Shown here: piece after piece, positions 25,770 to 33,552 of the stretch
Numbering within the stretch: the stretch's first letter is position 1
Layout of the letters: each line of letters opens with the position of its first letter
From: UKL13-3 sp040387195
Lineage (GTDB): Bacteria > Bacteroidota > Bacteroidia > UKL13-3
Assembly (NCBI GenBank): GCA_040387195.1
Contig: JAZKEF010000003.1
Location: forward strand, 62,001 to 126,000
Length of the DNA: 64,000 bases
Direction of reading: 5' to 3'
The notes under the pieces: generated by a model
What the model was told of the DNA's origin: nothing
The model's database searches: none
The model's input: only the letters and a program-made list of their open reading frames with translations
Program-made: the position numbers and the translations under genes

Positions 25770-26153
25770 TTATTCTTTTTCGAAACGCAACTCGTGTATC
25801 AGCATTCCAGCTCCCGAGTCTTTCATAAAAATATAAGCTCTGTATTTTCCCTGCTGGCATTCATACACAGCAATGGCATATTTGGAACCCTGCGCTGATG
25901 AGCCTTTATGTTGAATCGTTACATTCTTGGGAGGAGTTGCTGCCAGAAAGTTCTTTAAAATAATTTCGGCCTGCTGTTTACTATATACTCCTTCACTGTT
26001 TAATACCGTAAGCTCTACACTGGAATTGAAAAACCGTGCTACCTCTTTGGCGTTAGCGTTTTTTATAGCTGCAACCACATCATCAAAAGTATCCGCCAAA
26101 ACGTTGACCGTTAACAGGCAGCTGAACAAAGTATATAAAACGTATTTTTTCAT
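25770..26153 (-). CDS. DUF4783 secreted protein
   Basis: A 127-residue exported protein with a signal peptide (MKKYVLYTLFSCLLTVNVLA). The mature part, DTFDDVVAAIKNANAKEVARFF through SKQQAEIILKNFLAATPP to YRAYIFMKDSGAGMLIHELRFEKE, fits DUF4783, a small NTF2-like/SnoaL-like fold of unknown function. It is the first gene of a probable operon with nadC (4-bp spacing). The association is conserved but no role in NAD synthesis is known; a periplasmic protein cannot act directly with cytoplasmic NadC. Confidence 0.85.
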   Translation of the reverse strand: MKKYVLYTLFSCLLTVNVLADTFDDVVAAIKNANAKEVARFFNSSVELTVLNSEGVYSKQQAEIILKNFLAATPPKNVTIQHKGSSAQGSKYAIAVYECQQGKYRAYIFMKDSGAGMLIHELRFEKE

Positions 26154-26269
26154 GAGTAGTTTCTTAGCACGAATCCATCATTTGACCAAAACCATGCCAT
26201 AGTGCAAATTAACAAAATACTTGCGTTCGCAACCCAAAAGTGCAAAAAAGTTTTTCACTTCTGATTGAT

Positions 26270-26277
26270 TACATTTG
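26270..26277 (+). promoter_or_regulatory. -7 box immediately upstream of gpmI (possible leaderless mRNA)
   Basis: TACATTTG matches TAnnTTTG exactly but ends only 4 nt before the ATG at 26282, so transcription would begin at or next to the start codon. No -33 element is obvious. Confidence 0.35.
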
Positions 26278-26281
26278 CGGC

Positions 26282-27808
26282 ATGAGTAATAAAGCAATAT
26301 TATTAATTTTAGATGGCTGGGGTAACGGGAAACAATACAAGGGCAATGCTATTGCCATGGCCCAAAAACCAGTCTTCGACTCACTCATTAAACAGTATCC
26401 CTCCAGCGAACTTAAAACCTCGGGGGAAGATGTTGGATTACCTGAAGGCCAAATGGGAAACTCAGAAGTAGGACACATGAATATTGGAGCCGGCCGGGTT
26501 GTATACCAGCAATTGGTGCTCATCAACAAAGCTTTCAGGGAAAATACTATTAACAACAATCCTACATTATTAAATGCGATTGCTTATGCTAAAACACATC
26601 AAAAAAAGGTTCACTTCATTGGGTTGGTAAGCGATGGAGGGGTTCACTCTTCTATCCAACACTTAAAAGGATTATGCCATATAATGCAGGAGCAGGACAT
26701 GACTGATTTTTATATACATGCTTTTACGGATGGACGGGATACAGACCCGAGAGGTGGTGTAGGTTATTTACAAACTGTATTAGCTACGCTCAAACAAACC
26801 GGAGGAAAGCTGGCCAGTGTAACCGGGCGTTATTATGCCATGGACAGAGACAAACGCTGGGAGCGGGTAAAACTGGCTTACGATGCAATGGTAAATGGTG
26901 TGGGTGAAAAAAGTACCGATATTGTTCAAACCATGGAACTCCGGTATGCGGCCAACGAAACGGATGAGTTTATTAAACCGATTATCGGAGTGGATGCAAA
27001 CCAAAAACCCTTGGCTACCATTCAGGATGGTGATGTGGTTATCTGTTTTAACTTTCGCACGGATCGTGGCCGTGAGATCACACAAGCGTTGACCCAAGAA
27101 GATTTTCATGAGTTTAACATGCATAAACTTGATGTGCAGTACATCACCTTAACGGATTATGATAAAACCTTTAAGAACGTGCAGGTTGTATTTCCGGATT
27201 TAGAGTTAAACATGACCCTTGGTGAAGTTCTGGAGAAACACAACAAACAACAGGTTCGCATTGCCGAGACTGAAAAGTATCCGCATGTAACTTTTTTCTT
27301 TTCGGGTGGTAGAGAAGAGCCGTTTGGCGGAGAAACCCGTCACATGGCTCCTTCACCTAAGGTAGCCACGTATGATTTAATGCCTGAAATGAGTGCAGAA
27401 CAAGTATGCGGGTTTACATTGGATGAAATAGCCAAAGCTGAAGCCGATTTTATATGTGTGAATTTTGCTAATCCGGATATGGTGGGACATACGGGTGTAG
27501 TGAGTGCGGAAATAAAAGCAGTTGAAACTGTAGACAGTTGTGTTGGAAGAATTGTACCTGCTGCATTGGCCAAAGGATATTCATTATTAATTACAGCTGA
27601 TCATGGAAACGGAGAGTATATGATTAATGAAGAAGACGGATCTCCTAATACCGCTCATACCACCAACACGGTTCCGCTTATTTTGGTACAGCCTGAGGTA
27701 AAACATACTATCAGGGAAGGACGCCTTGCTGATCTGGCACCTACCATTCTGGCACTGCTCGATGTTCCACAGCCTGCCGAAATGAACGGAGAAAATTTAC
27801 TGGCATGA
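26282..27808 (+). CDS. gpmI: 2,3-bisphosphoglycerate-independent phosphoglycerate mutase
   Basis: A 508-residue alkaline-phosphatase-superfamily enzyme interconverting 3- and 2-phosphoglycerate with Mn2+. The first metal ligand is Asp11 (LLILDGWGNG); the phosphorylated serine is Ser61 in GQMGNSEVGHMNIGAG; DGRDTDPRGG, SVTGRYYAMDRDKRW, CFNFRTDRGREIT, NPDMVGHTG and ITADHGNGEYM complete the active site. A GTG 14 codons upstream is in frame, but the ATG at 26282 gives the standard N-terminus. Its stop overlaps the next gene's ATG (ATGA), indicating translational coupling. Confidence 0.97.
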   Translation: MSNKAILLILDGWGNGKQYKGNAIAMAQKPVFDSLIKQYPSSELKTSGEDVGLPEGQMGNSEVGHMNIGAGRVVYQQLVLINKAFRENTINNNPTLLNAIAYAKTHQKKVHFIGLVSDGGVHSSIQHLKGLCHIMQEQDMTDFYIHAFTDGRDTDPRGGVGYLQTVLATLKQTGGKLASVTGRYYAMDRDKRWERVKLAYDAMVNGVGEKSTDIVQTMELRYAANETDEFIKPIIGVDANQKPLATIQDGDVVICFNFRTDRGREITQALTQEDFHEFNMHKLDVQYITLTDYDKTFKNVQVVFPDLELNMTLGEVLEKHNKQQVRIAETEKYPHVTFFFSGGREEPFGGETRHMAPSPKVATYDLMPEMSAEQVCGFTLDEIAKAEADFICVNFANPDMVGHTGVVSAEIKAVETVDSCVGRIVPAALAKGYSLLITADHGNGEYMINEEDGSPNTAHTTNTVPLILVQPEVKHTIREGRLADLAPTILALLDVPQPAEMNGENLLA

Positions 27809-28350
27809 TCAAAAATATCATTTCCGCATGGATGCTTTGTTTCCTGTTTGCCTGTGATTCTGGCAAACAACAAAACATTGAATACTTCGATACAAAATCC
27901 TTTTTTGAAGCGACTATAACACGTCTGTCGGCCCATGGTAACCTCTTGCATAAGGAACTTATGTTTGGTGATAGCACTGTTACACAACAACCCTCAACTG
28001 TAAACTGGGCGAATGAGCTACAACCTTTTGTTGAAATTGATCTGCACAAAAATGCCTACAAGGCGCGATTTAAAGCCGATACCAGCAAACAGGCAAACAC
28101 ATACCAGGTTACTTACACACCGTTGGACACACAAACAGACTTGAAAAATCTGGTAGTTACAATAGATAACTCAACCGATGCTATAAGCTCTATTCATGCC
28201 CGTTTTAGCGAACAGAATACGTTGTATGAAGCCACAAAAGAATTGGTGTTTTATAACGATAGTTTATTTACGATCAGCGGATCGCAGCAAGTGAAGTTGG
28301 GAAAAAATATCAGTTACTCCATTACCGGAACAATTACCGGAGGTCAATAA
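27805..28350 (+). CDS. lipoprotein of unknown function, coupled to gpmI
   Basis: A 181-residue protein with a lipoprotein signal (MIKNIISAWMLCFLFAC, lipobox LFAC with Cys17). The mature part is beta-rich (QVTYTPLDTQTDLKNLVVTI, YSITGTITGG at the end) with no motif I recognise. Its ATG overlaps the gpmI stop by 4 bp, so it is translated from the gpmI mRNA. The 3' end overlaps the convergent LolA-like gene by 17 bp. A similar length and repeated-strand pattern is seen in many Bacteroidota envelope lipoproteins. Confidence 0.75.
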   Translation: MIKNIISAWMLCFLFACDSGKQQNIEYFDTKSFFEATITRLSAHGNLLHKELMFGDSTVTQQPSTVNWANELQPFVEIDLHKNAYKARFKADTSKQANTYQVTYTPLDTQTDLKNLVVTIDNSTDAISSIHARFSEQNTLYEATKELVFYNDSLFTISGSQQVKLGKNISYSITGTITGGQ

Positions 28351-28984
28351 CCTCTACCTTGGGATATTTGGTCGCATCGAATACAAACGCTTTATCCTCG
28401 AGTTTGATATTGGGAAACTGATTGGTAATTGTATAGGTGTGGATGGTTCCATTCTTATCGTATACAACTGACTTCAGGATTGTTTGATTGGTTTTATCAA
28501 TCGTTAATTTGATTTTGTGGAAGCTTCTTTTTTTATCCTTTGGGGTGAGTTCCACAACTGCTATTTCCCTGCTCCCTTCTTTCATTTCATCCGCAATTTT
28601 ATACAGGAACCCTTTGCCATACATGGTAAAGATATCATCTAACCTTATCGCACTTTCTTTAGGATTATAGGTGTTCACCTGCACTTCGTTTACCTCTTTG
28701 CTGTAGGTCCACAGTGTTTGATTATCACAAATGATGAGTTGTCCGGCAATATCCAGTTTAAATTTATTGCCTTTTACCAATAAGGTTCCTTTTTGTTTCT
28801 CCTGAATCTTATCCGCTTTACTTTCGATCCCATAAATAAAATCAGCCTTCATGGTTTTGAAATTCTTGTAACGTTTGCTGATGGTATTCAATAATTTATC
28901 TGCGCCTTTATCGACAACCTTTTTTTGTTGTGCCTGTGCAGAAATGATAACAAATGAGAAGAGGAATACGAATAAATTTTTCAC
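28334..28984 (-). CDS. LolA-like outer-membrane lipoprotein carrier protein
   Basis: A 216-residue periplasmic protein with a signal peptide ending in AQAQ. The features MKADFIYGIESKADKIQEKQKGTL, KGNKFKLDIAGQLIICDNQTLWTYSKEVNEVQV and LTIDKTNQTILKSVVYDKNGT match the LolA/LolB-like incomplete beta-barrel that carries lipoproteins between membranes. Bacteroidota LolA homologues are remote, so the annotation is by fold-level family resemblance. It is monocistronic and convergent with the gpmI-linked lipoprotein gene. Confidence 0.85.
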   Translation of the reverse strand: MKNLFVFLFSFVIISAQAQQKKVVDKGADKLLNTISKRYKNFKTMKADFIYGIESKADKIQEKQKGTLLVKGNKFKLDIAGQLIICDNQTLWTYSKEVNEVQVNTYNPKESAIRLDDIFTMYGKGFLYKIADEMKEGSREIAVVELTPKDKKRSFHKIKLTIDKTNQTILKSVVYDKNGTIHTYTITNQFPNIKLEDKAFVFDATKYPKVEVIDLR

Positions 28985-29051
28985 GGTGCGAATATCTTAG
29001 TATATGTGGAATATTAGACAAACCTGACGGTTGAAAGTTTAATGACAAAAA

Positions 29052-30392
29052 TCACTCCAATTCCGAACGATCAAGCAGGTTTTGTGGAATTGCTTTGGTG
29101 GCCTTGGCTCCCAGCTTCTTCAAATCTTCGGAGCGTTTCACCAAATTCCCTGTTCCCTGGTGCAGTTTGTTCATGGCCGACTCATATGCTTTTTGAGAAT
29201 CGCGCATCTTATTTCCCAACCCGATCAAATCATCCACAAACCCAACAAACTTATCATACATATCTCCGGCCTTGTTGGCAATGTCGATCGCATTTTTATT
29301 CTGGTGTTCTTGCCTCCATATATTAGCTACTGTTCTTAGGGTAGCCAGAAGTGTAGAAGGACTTACAATAACAATATTGCGTTCGAATGCATCATTGAAC
29401 AACTGAACATCATTTTGTACAGATAACGCAAAAGCAGATTCAATGGGTACAAACAGCAACACAAAATCCAGGCTTTTGGCACCATACAGGTTCTGGTAGT
29501 TTTTATCACTCAGCCCTTTGATATGTGAACGCAACGATTGGGTATGTTCTTTAAGAGATAGTGCTTTTACGATTTCATCATCTGCCGAAACATAGCGCTC
29601 GTATGCAACCAATGATACTTTTGAATCGATCACCAAACATTTTCCATCAGGCAAATTAATGAGCACATCGGGCTGGAAACGTCTTCCATCTTCGGTGGAG
29701 ATACTTGCCTGCGCCTGGTATTCCCTATCCTTCACCAATCCCGATTTTTCCAGAATACTTTCCAAAATAAACTCACCCCAGTTTCCCTGCATTTTGGAAT
29801 CCCCTTTTAATGCTTTTGTTAAATTCTGGGCATCCTGGTGCATGAGTTGGTTAAGCGACATCAGTTGTTTGATCTCGCCTTTGAGCATATTGCGTTCGGC
29901 TGCTTCCGTATCGTATACCTTTTGTACCTTGTCTTCAAAATCCTTAATCCTTTCTTTCAGCGGATTGAGAATGGTATCGAGCGACAATTTATTTTGCTCG
30001 GTAAATTTTTGGGACTTTTCTTCCAGTATTTTTGCAGCAAGGTTTTCAAATTCTGTTTTGAACCTTTGGTTCAACTGCTCCATCTCTCCCTTTTGCTCAA
30101 CAAGACGTTGTTCAATATTTTTACCGGCACTCAGGGCTGCCGTTAGTTCATTGTTGAGTTTAATAATCTGGTCCTGCGATTCTTTTAAGGAAATCGAAAG
30201 CTGGTCTTTGTCGCTCTGCAGCATTTGGTTGGACCGAGTAACCGCACTTACTTCATTTGAAGTTTCCATCAACAACCTGCGCATTGCTACTGCCTCTTCA
30301 CCTCCATCGTGGTTGCCTTGCTGTCCCTTTTTCAATAGGAAACCCAATGCTGTTCCAATGACTAATCCAATGATTAAAAATACAATCTCCAT
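29052..30392 (-). CDS. rmuC: DNA recombination protein RmuC
   Basis: A 446-residue RmuC-family protein. The ATG at 30392 is chosen because MEIVFLIIGLVIGTALGFLL is the usual N-terminal membrane helix; an in-frame ATG nine codons earlier is less likely. A long coiled coil (about residues 40-165) is followed by the restriction-endonuclease-like RmuC core: KMQGNWGEFILESILEKSGL, GRRFQPDVLINLPDGKCLVIDSKVSL, YGAKSLDFVLLFVPIESAF and NIVIVSPSTLLATLRTVANIW. RmuC reduces inversions at short inverted repeats in E. coli, probably as a nuclease. It is monocistronic. Confidence 0.95.
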   Translation of the reverse strand: MEIVFLIIGLVIGTALGFLLKKGQQGNHDGGEEAVAMRRLLMETSNEVSAVTRSNQMLQSDKDQLSISLKESQDQIIKLNNELTAALSAGKNIEQRLVEQKGEMEQLNQRFKTEFENLAAKILEEKSQKFTEQNKLSLDTILNPLKERIKDFEDKVQKVYDTEAAERNMLKGEIKQLMSLNQLMHQDAQNLTKALKGDSKMQGNWGEFILESILEKSGLVKDREYQAQASISTEDGRRFQPDVLINLPDGKCLVIDSKVSLVAYERYVSADDEIVKALSLKEHTQSLRSHIKGLSDKNYQNLYGAKSLDFVLLFVPIESAFALSVQNDVQLFNDAFERNIVIVSPSTLLATLRTVANIWRQEHQNKNAIDIANKAGDMYDKFVGFVDDLIGLGNKMRDSQKAYESAMNKLHQGTGNLVKRSEDLKKLGAKATKAIPQNLLDRSELE

Positions 30393-30517
30393 TTCACCAA
30401 TTTTGCTGTGAAAATACATGCATTCCCAGCTTCGTGCAAACTATTTTACCTTTTCCGGGCTAAAGCAATTAAACCAAGCGTTTCATTTACTATCTTACTC
30501 CGGTTGAACAACAAAAC

Positions 30518-31081
30518 ATGCTGAGCAGCGCAAGCGAGGATTCCGAACTTTTGGTGGCCTTTGGATTGGTTGGTACCAAAAACAAAGCCTTTGAGTGTTT
30601 GCTGGACAAGTACCAGAAACGCGTGTATTGGCATGTGCGCAGAATTGTGATAGACCATGATGATGCCAATGATGTAACCCAGAATACCTTTATTAAAATG
30701 TGGACCCAGCTTGAAAAGTACCGTGGCGAATCCAAACTGTATACCTGGCTTTACCGCGTGGCCACCAATGAAGCGTTGCATTTTCTGAGCAAGAAAAAAA
30801 CCGACCGTAATATTCCGATTGACAGTGACGACAGTGATTTGCTCAACACACTCGAAAGTGCTCATTATTTTAATGGCAATGCACTGGAACTGAAATTACA
30901 GACCGCCATTTTAACGTTGCCCACCAAACAGCGTACTGTGTTTAACATGAAATATTTTGACAACATGAAATATGAAGACATGAGCGAGGTGCTCGAAACC
31001 TCCGTGGGAGCGCTTAAGGCGTCCTACCATCATGCTGTTAAAAAAATTGAGGCCTTTTTTGAAAACGAGTTAAACCATTAA
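30518..31081 (+). CDS. ECF-type RNA polymerase sigma factor, first gene of a three-gene operon
   Basis: A 187-residue group 4 sigma factor. Region 2 includes VYWHVRRIVIDHDDANDVTQ and FIKMWTQLEKYRGESKLYTW; region 4 includes LPTKQRTVFNMKYFDNMKYED with the helix-turn-helix MSEVLETSVGALKASYHHAV. It is followed after 22 bp by a one-helix membrane protein and then a Spy-like periplasmic protein, a pattern of sigma, anti-sigma and periplasmic sensor. This suggests an envelope-stress response. ATG at 30518 is used. Confidence 0.93.
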   Translation: MLSSASEDSELLVAFGLVGTKNKAFECLLDKYQKRVYWHVRRIVIDHDDANDVTQNTFIKMWTQLEKYRGESKLYTWLYRVATNEALHFLSKKKTDRNIPIDSDDSDLLNTLESAHYFNGNALELKLQTAILTLPTKQRTVFNMKYFDNMKYEDMSEVLETSVGALKASYHHAVKKIEAFFENELNH

Positions 31082-31103
31082 GTATCTATATTATCCAACC
31101 AAC

Positions 31104-31595
31104 ATGTACACCGAAAACGACCATACAGACGACAGCACATTAAAAGCCCTTCGCACAGAAGGTGGCTTTTCTGTTCCTGTTGGTTATTTCGCCAACATGC
31201 GCAAACAGGTATTGGAGCAAACCACCGGAAGTGAGGCGAATGATAGCTTCCAGGTACCCGATGGTTATTTTGACCGGTCGCGCGCAGCTATTCTTGCCCA
31301 AACAACATTGAAGCCCCAAACTGTTCGTTTATGGTATACCCGGTCGTTGGTTAAATATGCCGCTGCCGCAATGGTATTGGTTACCTGTACCATTAGCCTG
31401 TTATGGTACCAACAGTCTCCATCCAATTTGCAAAGCATGACCGATGATGAGATTATTTTATATCTAGAAGAAAATGGAGTACGTGATATTCCAGTGTCAG
31501 AAGTTTCCTTTGTGGTAAATGAGGCTCCGGCCAACAGCGAAGAAAAATACCTGATCAACAATGCCGATGAACAATCCTTAATAGAAGAATTATGA
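31104..31595 (+). CDS. candidate anti-sigma factor, single-pass membrane protein
   Basis: A 163-residue protein with a cytoplasmic N-terminal part (about residues 1-80), one transmembrane helix (YAAAAMVLVTCTISLLWY, about 90-107) and a short acidic periplasmic tail. The N-terminal half holds two copies of a motif: FSVPVGYFANMRKQVLEQTT and FQVPDGYFDRSRAAILAQTT, about 30 residues apart. Membership in a named family is not clear to me; topology and position directly after an ECF sigma gene suggest an anti-sigma factor. Its stop overlaps the next ATG by 4 bp. Confidence 0.75.
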   Translation: MYTENDHTDDSTLKALRTEGGFSVPVGYFANMRKQVLEQTTGSEANDSFQVPDGYFDRSRAAILAQTTLKPQTVRLWYTRSLVKYAAAAMVLVTCTISLLWYQQSPSNLQSMTDDEIILYLEENGVRDIPVSEVSFVVNEAPANSEEKYLINNADEQSLIEEL

Positions 31596-32041
31596 AAAAC
31601 CTGACTACTCTTATTGTTTGCTTACTGAGCCTGGGATTAGGCTTGCACGCACAAGAGGACCCGCAAGACAAAAACGACCGTATTGAATCTTATAAAATTG
31701 CGTTCATTACCGAACGGCTGAACCTTACTCCCAAAGAAGCTGCTGTATTCTGGCCGGTATACAATGAGTTTAACGACCAGCTTAAAAAGATCCGTAAAAC
31801 CGAAAAGGAACGAGGCCGTGCGTTTGGTGAAAAAACCCAGCCCACCGATGCAGAATCTGAGAAGTTTGTGAATGATTTTATTGCCGGCAAACAGCAGGAG
31901 TTTGACCTTACCAAAAAATATGTAGTGGAGTTCAAAAAGGTATTGCCGGCCTCTAAAGTGGCCAAACTGGTAACACTGGAGCATGAGTTCAAGATTAAAT
32001 TGTTGCAACGGTTAAAAGATAAACGTGGTCCGCAACGGTAA
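31592..32041 (+). CDS. Spy/CpxP-like periplasmic protein ('sensor of ECF sigma factor' type)
   Basis: A 149-residue secreted, highly charged helical protein: signal peptide MKNLTTLIVCLLSLGLGLHAQ, then IAFITERLNLTPKEAAVFWPVYNEF and a long helical hairpin ending in KLLQRLKDKRGPQR. The LNLTPKEA motif and the helical layout resemble Spy/CpxP-like proteins, which sense or chaperone misfolded periplasmic proteins. It overlaps the upstream anti-sigma candidate by 4 bp (ATGA). In Bacteroidota such third genes are commonly named sensor of ECF sigma factor; direct evidence is lacking. Confidence 0.82.
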   Translation: MKNLTTLIVCLLSLGLGLHAQEDPQDKNDRIESYKIAFITERLNLTPKEAAVFWPVYNEFNDQLKKIRKTEKERGRAFGEKTQPTDAESEKFVNDFIAGKQQEFDLTKKYVVEFKKVLPASKVAKLVTLEHEFKIKLLQRLKDKRGPQR

Positions 32042-32094
32042 AGACGGATAACCGACCGCTGATAAGAAAGCCGCTGAATTGTCCTGTGATTATC

Positions 32095-32188
32095 GCCACT
32101 GATTATCACTGATTAAATTGCAAAACAATACTAGAATGTTGTTCTTGAGCATTTAACTTCTCTCATTTAATCAGTGCAAATCTGTGGC
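32095..32188. repeat. imperfect 24-bp inverted repeat element
   Basis: Arms 32095-32118 and 32165-32188 are complementary at 21 of 24 positions around a 46-nt centre. The arm sequence (GCCACtGATT...CACTGATTAAAT) is of the type commonly dispersed in Bacteroidota intergenic DNA. Related words (CCGCTGATAA, CCGCTGAATT) occur just upstream. No transposase and no T tract, so it is a small non-coding repeat rather than an IS or a terminator. The surrounding gap (32042-32331) holds otherwise only the promoter at 32280-32314. Confidence 0.65.
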
Positions 32189-32279
32189 ATTTTCTTTCAA
32201 CGCTATTTCATATCCCCAATATTGATTCGTTAAATTGGCGTAAACAGCGGCTTTTTTGCGGCTGCTCCTTTTTAAAACC

Positions 32280-32314
32280 TTTGGTTTTTTATTACCACCG
32301 GGGGCTTATATTTG
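32280..32314 (+). promoter_or_regulatory. predicted promoter of the deoxyhypusine-synthase homologue
   Basis: TTTG at 32280-32283, 23 bp, TATATTTG at 32307-32314, with the ATG 17 nt downstream at 32332. Both boxes match the consensus; the spacing is at the long end. Confidence 0.45.
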
Positions 32315-32331
32315 CCGCAAATATTACGAAC

Positions 32332-33306
32332 ATGACCAAAGGACCTATTTCTCAGTTTATTGAAACTCACTATAAACACTTTAATGCAGCTGCTTTGGTA
32401 GACGCTGCCAAGGGATATGAAACACACCTTACCGAAGGCGGTAAAATGATGGTAACGCTTGCCGGTGCCATGAGTACTGCCGAGCTGGGAAAATCATTGG
32501 CCGAAATGATTCGTCAGGGTAAAGTAGATATTATCAGCTGTACAGGAGCCAACCTGGAAGAAGATATCATGAACTTGGTTGCACACTCACATTACAAACG
32601 TGTGCCTAACTACCGCGACTTATCACCTCAAGACGAATGGGATTTGTTGGAAAATCATTACAACCGCGTAACTGATACCTGTATTCCTGAAGAAGAAGCC
32701 TTCCGCAGGTTGCAAAAACATATTCATAAAATATGGAAAGATGCCGACACGGCTGGTGAGCGTTATTTCCCGCATGAATACATGTACAAAATTTTGAATA
32801 GCGGAGAGTTGGCTCAATATTATGAGATAGACCCTAAAAACTCATGGATGCTGGCTGCTGCCGAACGTAACTTACCTATTGTAGTACCGGGCTGGGAAGA
32901 TTCGACCATGGGAAATATTTTCGCTTCGTATGTGATTAAAAATGAAGTGAAGGCATCAACCATGAAAAGTGGAATTGAGTACATGGCTTGGTTGGCCGAC
33001 TGGTACGTAAAGAACAGCGAAGGAAAAGGTTTGGGCTTCTTCCAGATCGGTGGAGGTATTGCGGGTGATTTCCCGATTTGTGTGGTGCCGATGTTGTACC
33101 AGGATATGGAAATGGAGAACATTCCGTTCTGGAGTTACTTCTGTCAGATCAGTGATTCAACAACTTCTTACGGATCATACTCAGGCGCTGTTCCCAACGA
33201 AAAAATAACCTGGGGTAAGTTGGATATTCATACACCTAAGTTTATTGTTGAAAGCGATGCAACCATTGTTGCACCGTTAATGTTTGCATGGATTTTAGGC
33301 TGGTAA
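32332..33306 (+). CDS. deoxyhypusine synthase family protein
   Basis: A 324-residue homologue of deoxyhypusine synthase, the NAD-dependent enzyme that moves a butylamine group from spermidine to eIF5A in eukaryotes and archaea. Conserved features are LAGAMSTAELGKSLAEMIRQ, CTGANLEEDIMN, VPGWEDSTMGNIFASYV, FFQIGGGIAGDFPICVVPML, YGSYSGAVPNEKITWGKL and the ending ESDATIVAPLMFAW. Lys296 in WGK aligns with the catalytic lysine of human DHS (WGKIR). Bacteria lack eIF5A, so the substrate is probably a polyamine or unknown; homospermidine synthesis is one possibility in this superfamily. A TTG 17 codons upstream is rejected as start. Monocistronic. Confidence 0.92.
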   Translation: MTKGPISQFIETHYKHFNAAALVDAAKGYETHLTEGGKMMVTLAGAMSTAELGKSLAEMIRQGKVDIISCTGANLEEDIMNLVAHSHYKRVPNYRDLSPQDEWDLLENHYNRVTDTCIPEEEAFRRLQKHIHKIWKDADTAGERYFPHEYMYKILNSGELAQYYEIDPKNSWMLAAAERNLPIVVPGWEDSTMGNIFASYVIKNEVKASTMKSGIEYMAWLADWYVKNSEGKGLGFFQIGGGIAGDFPICVVPMLYQDMEMENIPFWSYFCQISDSTTSYGSYSGAVPNEKITWGKLDIHTPKFIVESDATIVAPLMFAWILGW

Positions 33307-33333
33307 CACAATACCCGCAACATAACTATACAG

Positions 33334-33362
33334 AAAGCCGTTCATTCCGAACGGCTTTTTTT
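33334..33362 (+). terminator. terminator of the deoxyhypusine-synthase homologue
   Basis: Perfect 10-bp stem AAAGCCGTTC/GAACGGCTTT, 5-nt loop, T7 tail, 27 bp after the stop codon. Confidence 0.88.
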
Positions 33363-33370
33363 GTCGGCAG

Positions 33371-33446
33371 TCCGCGGTCCGCGGTTGTGGTAATTGGTGA
33401 GTAGTCGTCTGCGAAAGTTGCAGGTTGGCTTCGACTCCGCTCAGCC
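33371..33446. repeat. intergenic repeat words (TCCGCGG tandem and CTTCGACTCCGCTCAG element)
   Basis: TCCGCGG is repeated head to tail at 33371-33384, and a 20-nt word GGCTTCGACTCCGCTCAGCC lies at 33427-33446 with complementary 4-nt ends. Words of this kind are familiar as dispersed intergenic repeats in Bacteroidota genomes. Here they fill the gap between a terminator and an aminotransferase gene. Only one copy is visible in this window, so the dispersed nature is inferred. Confidence 0.4.
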
Positions 33447-33539
33447 ATCGCTTCTTCCTTTTTCGCCTAATGCTTACTCTCCTCTTTGCCTACTTCTTCC
33501 TTCGTGTACAAAAAAACTGTTTAACAGCATCCCAATTAC

Positions 33540-33547
33540 TATTTTTG
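33540..33547 (+). promoter_or_regulatory. -7 box adjacent to the class III aminotransferase start
   Basis: TATTTTTG matches TAnnTTTG and ends 5 nt before the ATG at 33553; this again implies a leaderless or nearly leaderless transcript. The -33 region is poor. Confidence 0.3.
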
Positions 33548-33552
33548 CCATT

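Noticed and set aside
29659..30411. 250-codon plus-strand frame opposite rmuC
   Set aside because: A shadow of the RmuC gene on the other strand; the composition is Ser/Leu/Phe-rich as expected for an antisense frame.
33394..33552. N-terminal extension of 53 codons on the class III aminotransferase
   Set aside because: It is encoded by intergenic repeat words and has no similarity to the family; the ATG at 33553 gives the standard N-terminus.
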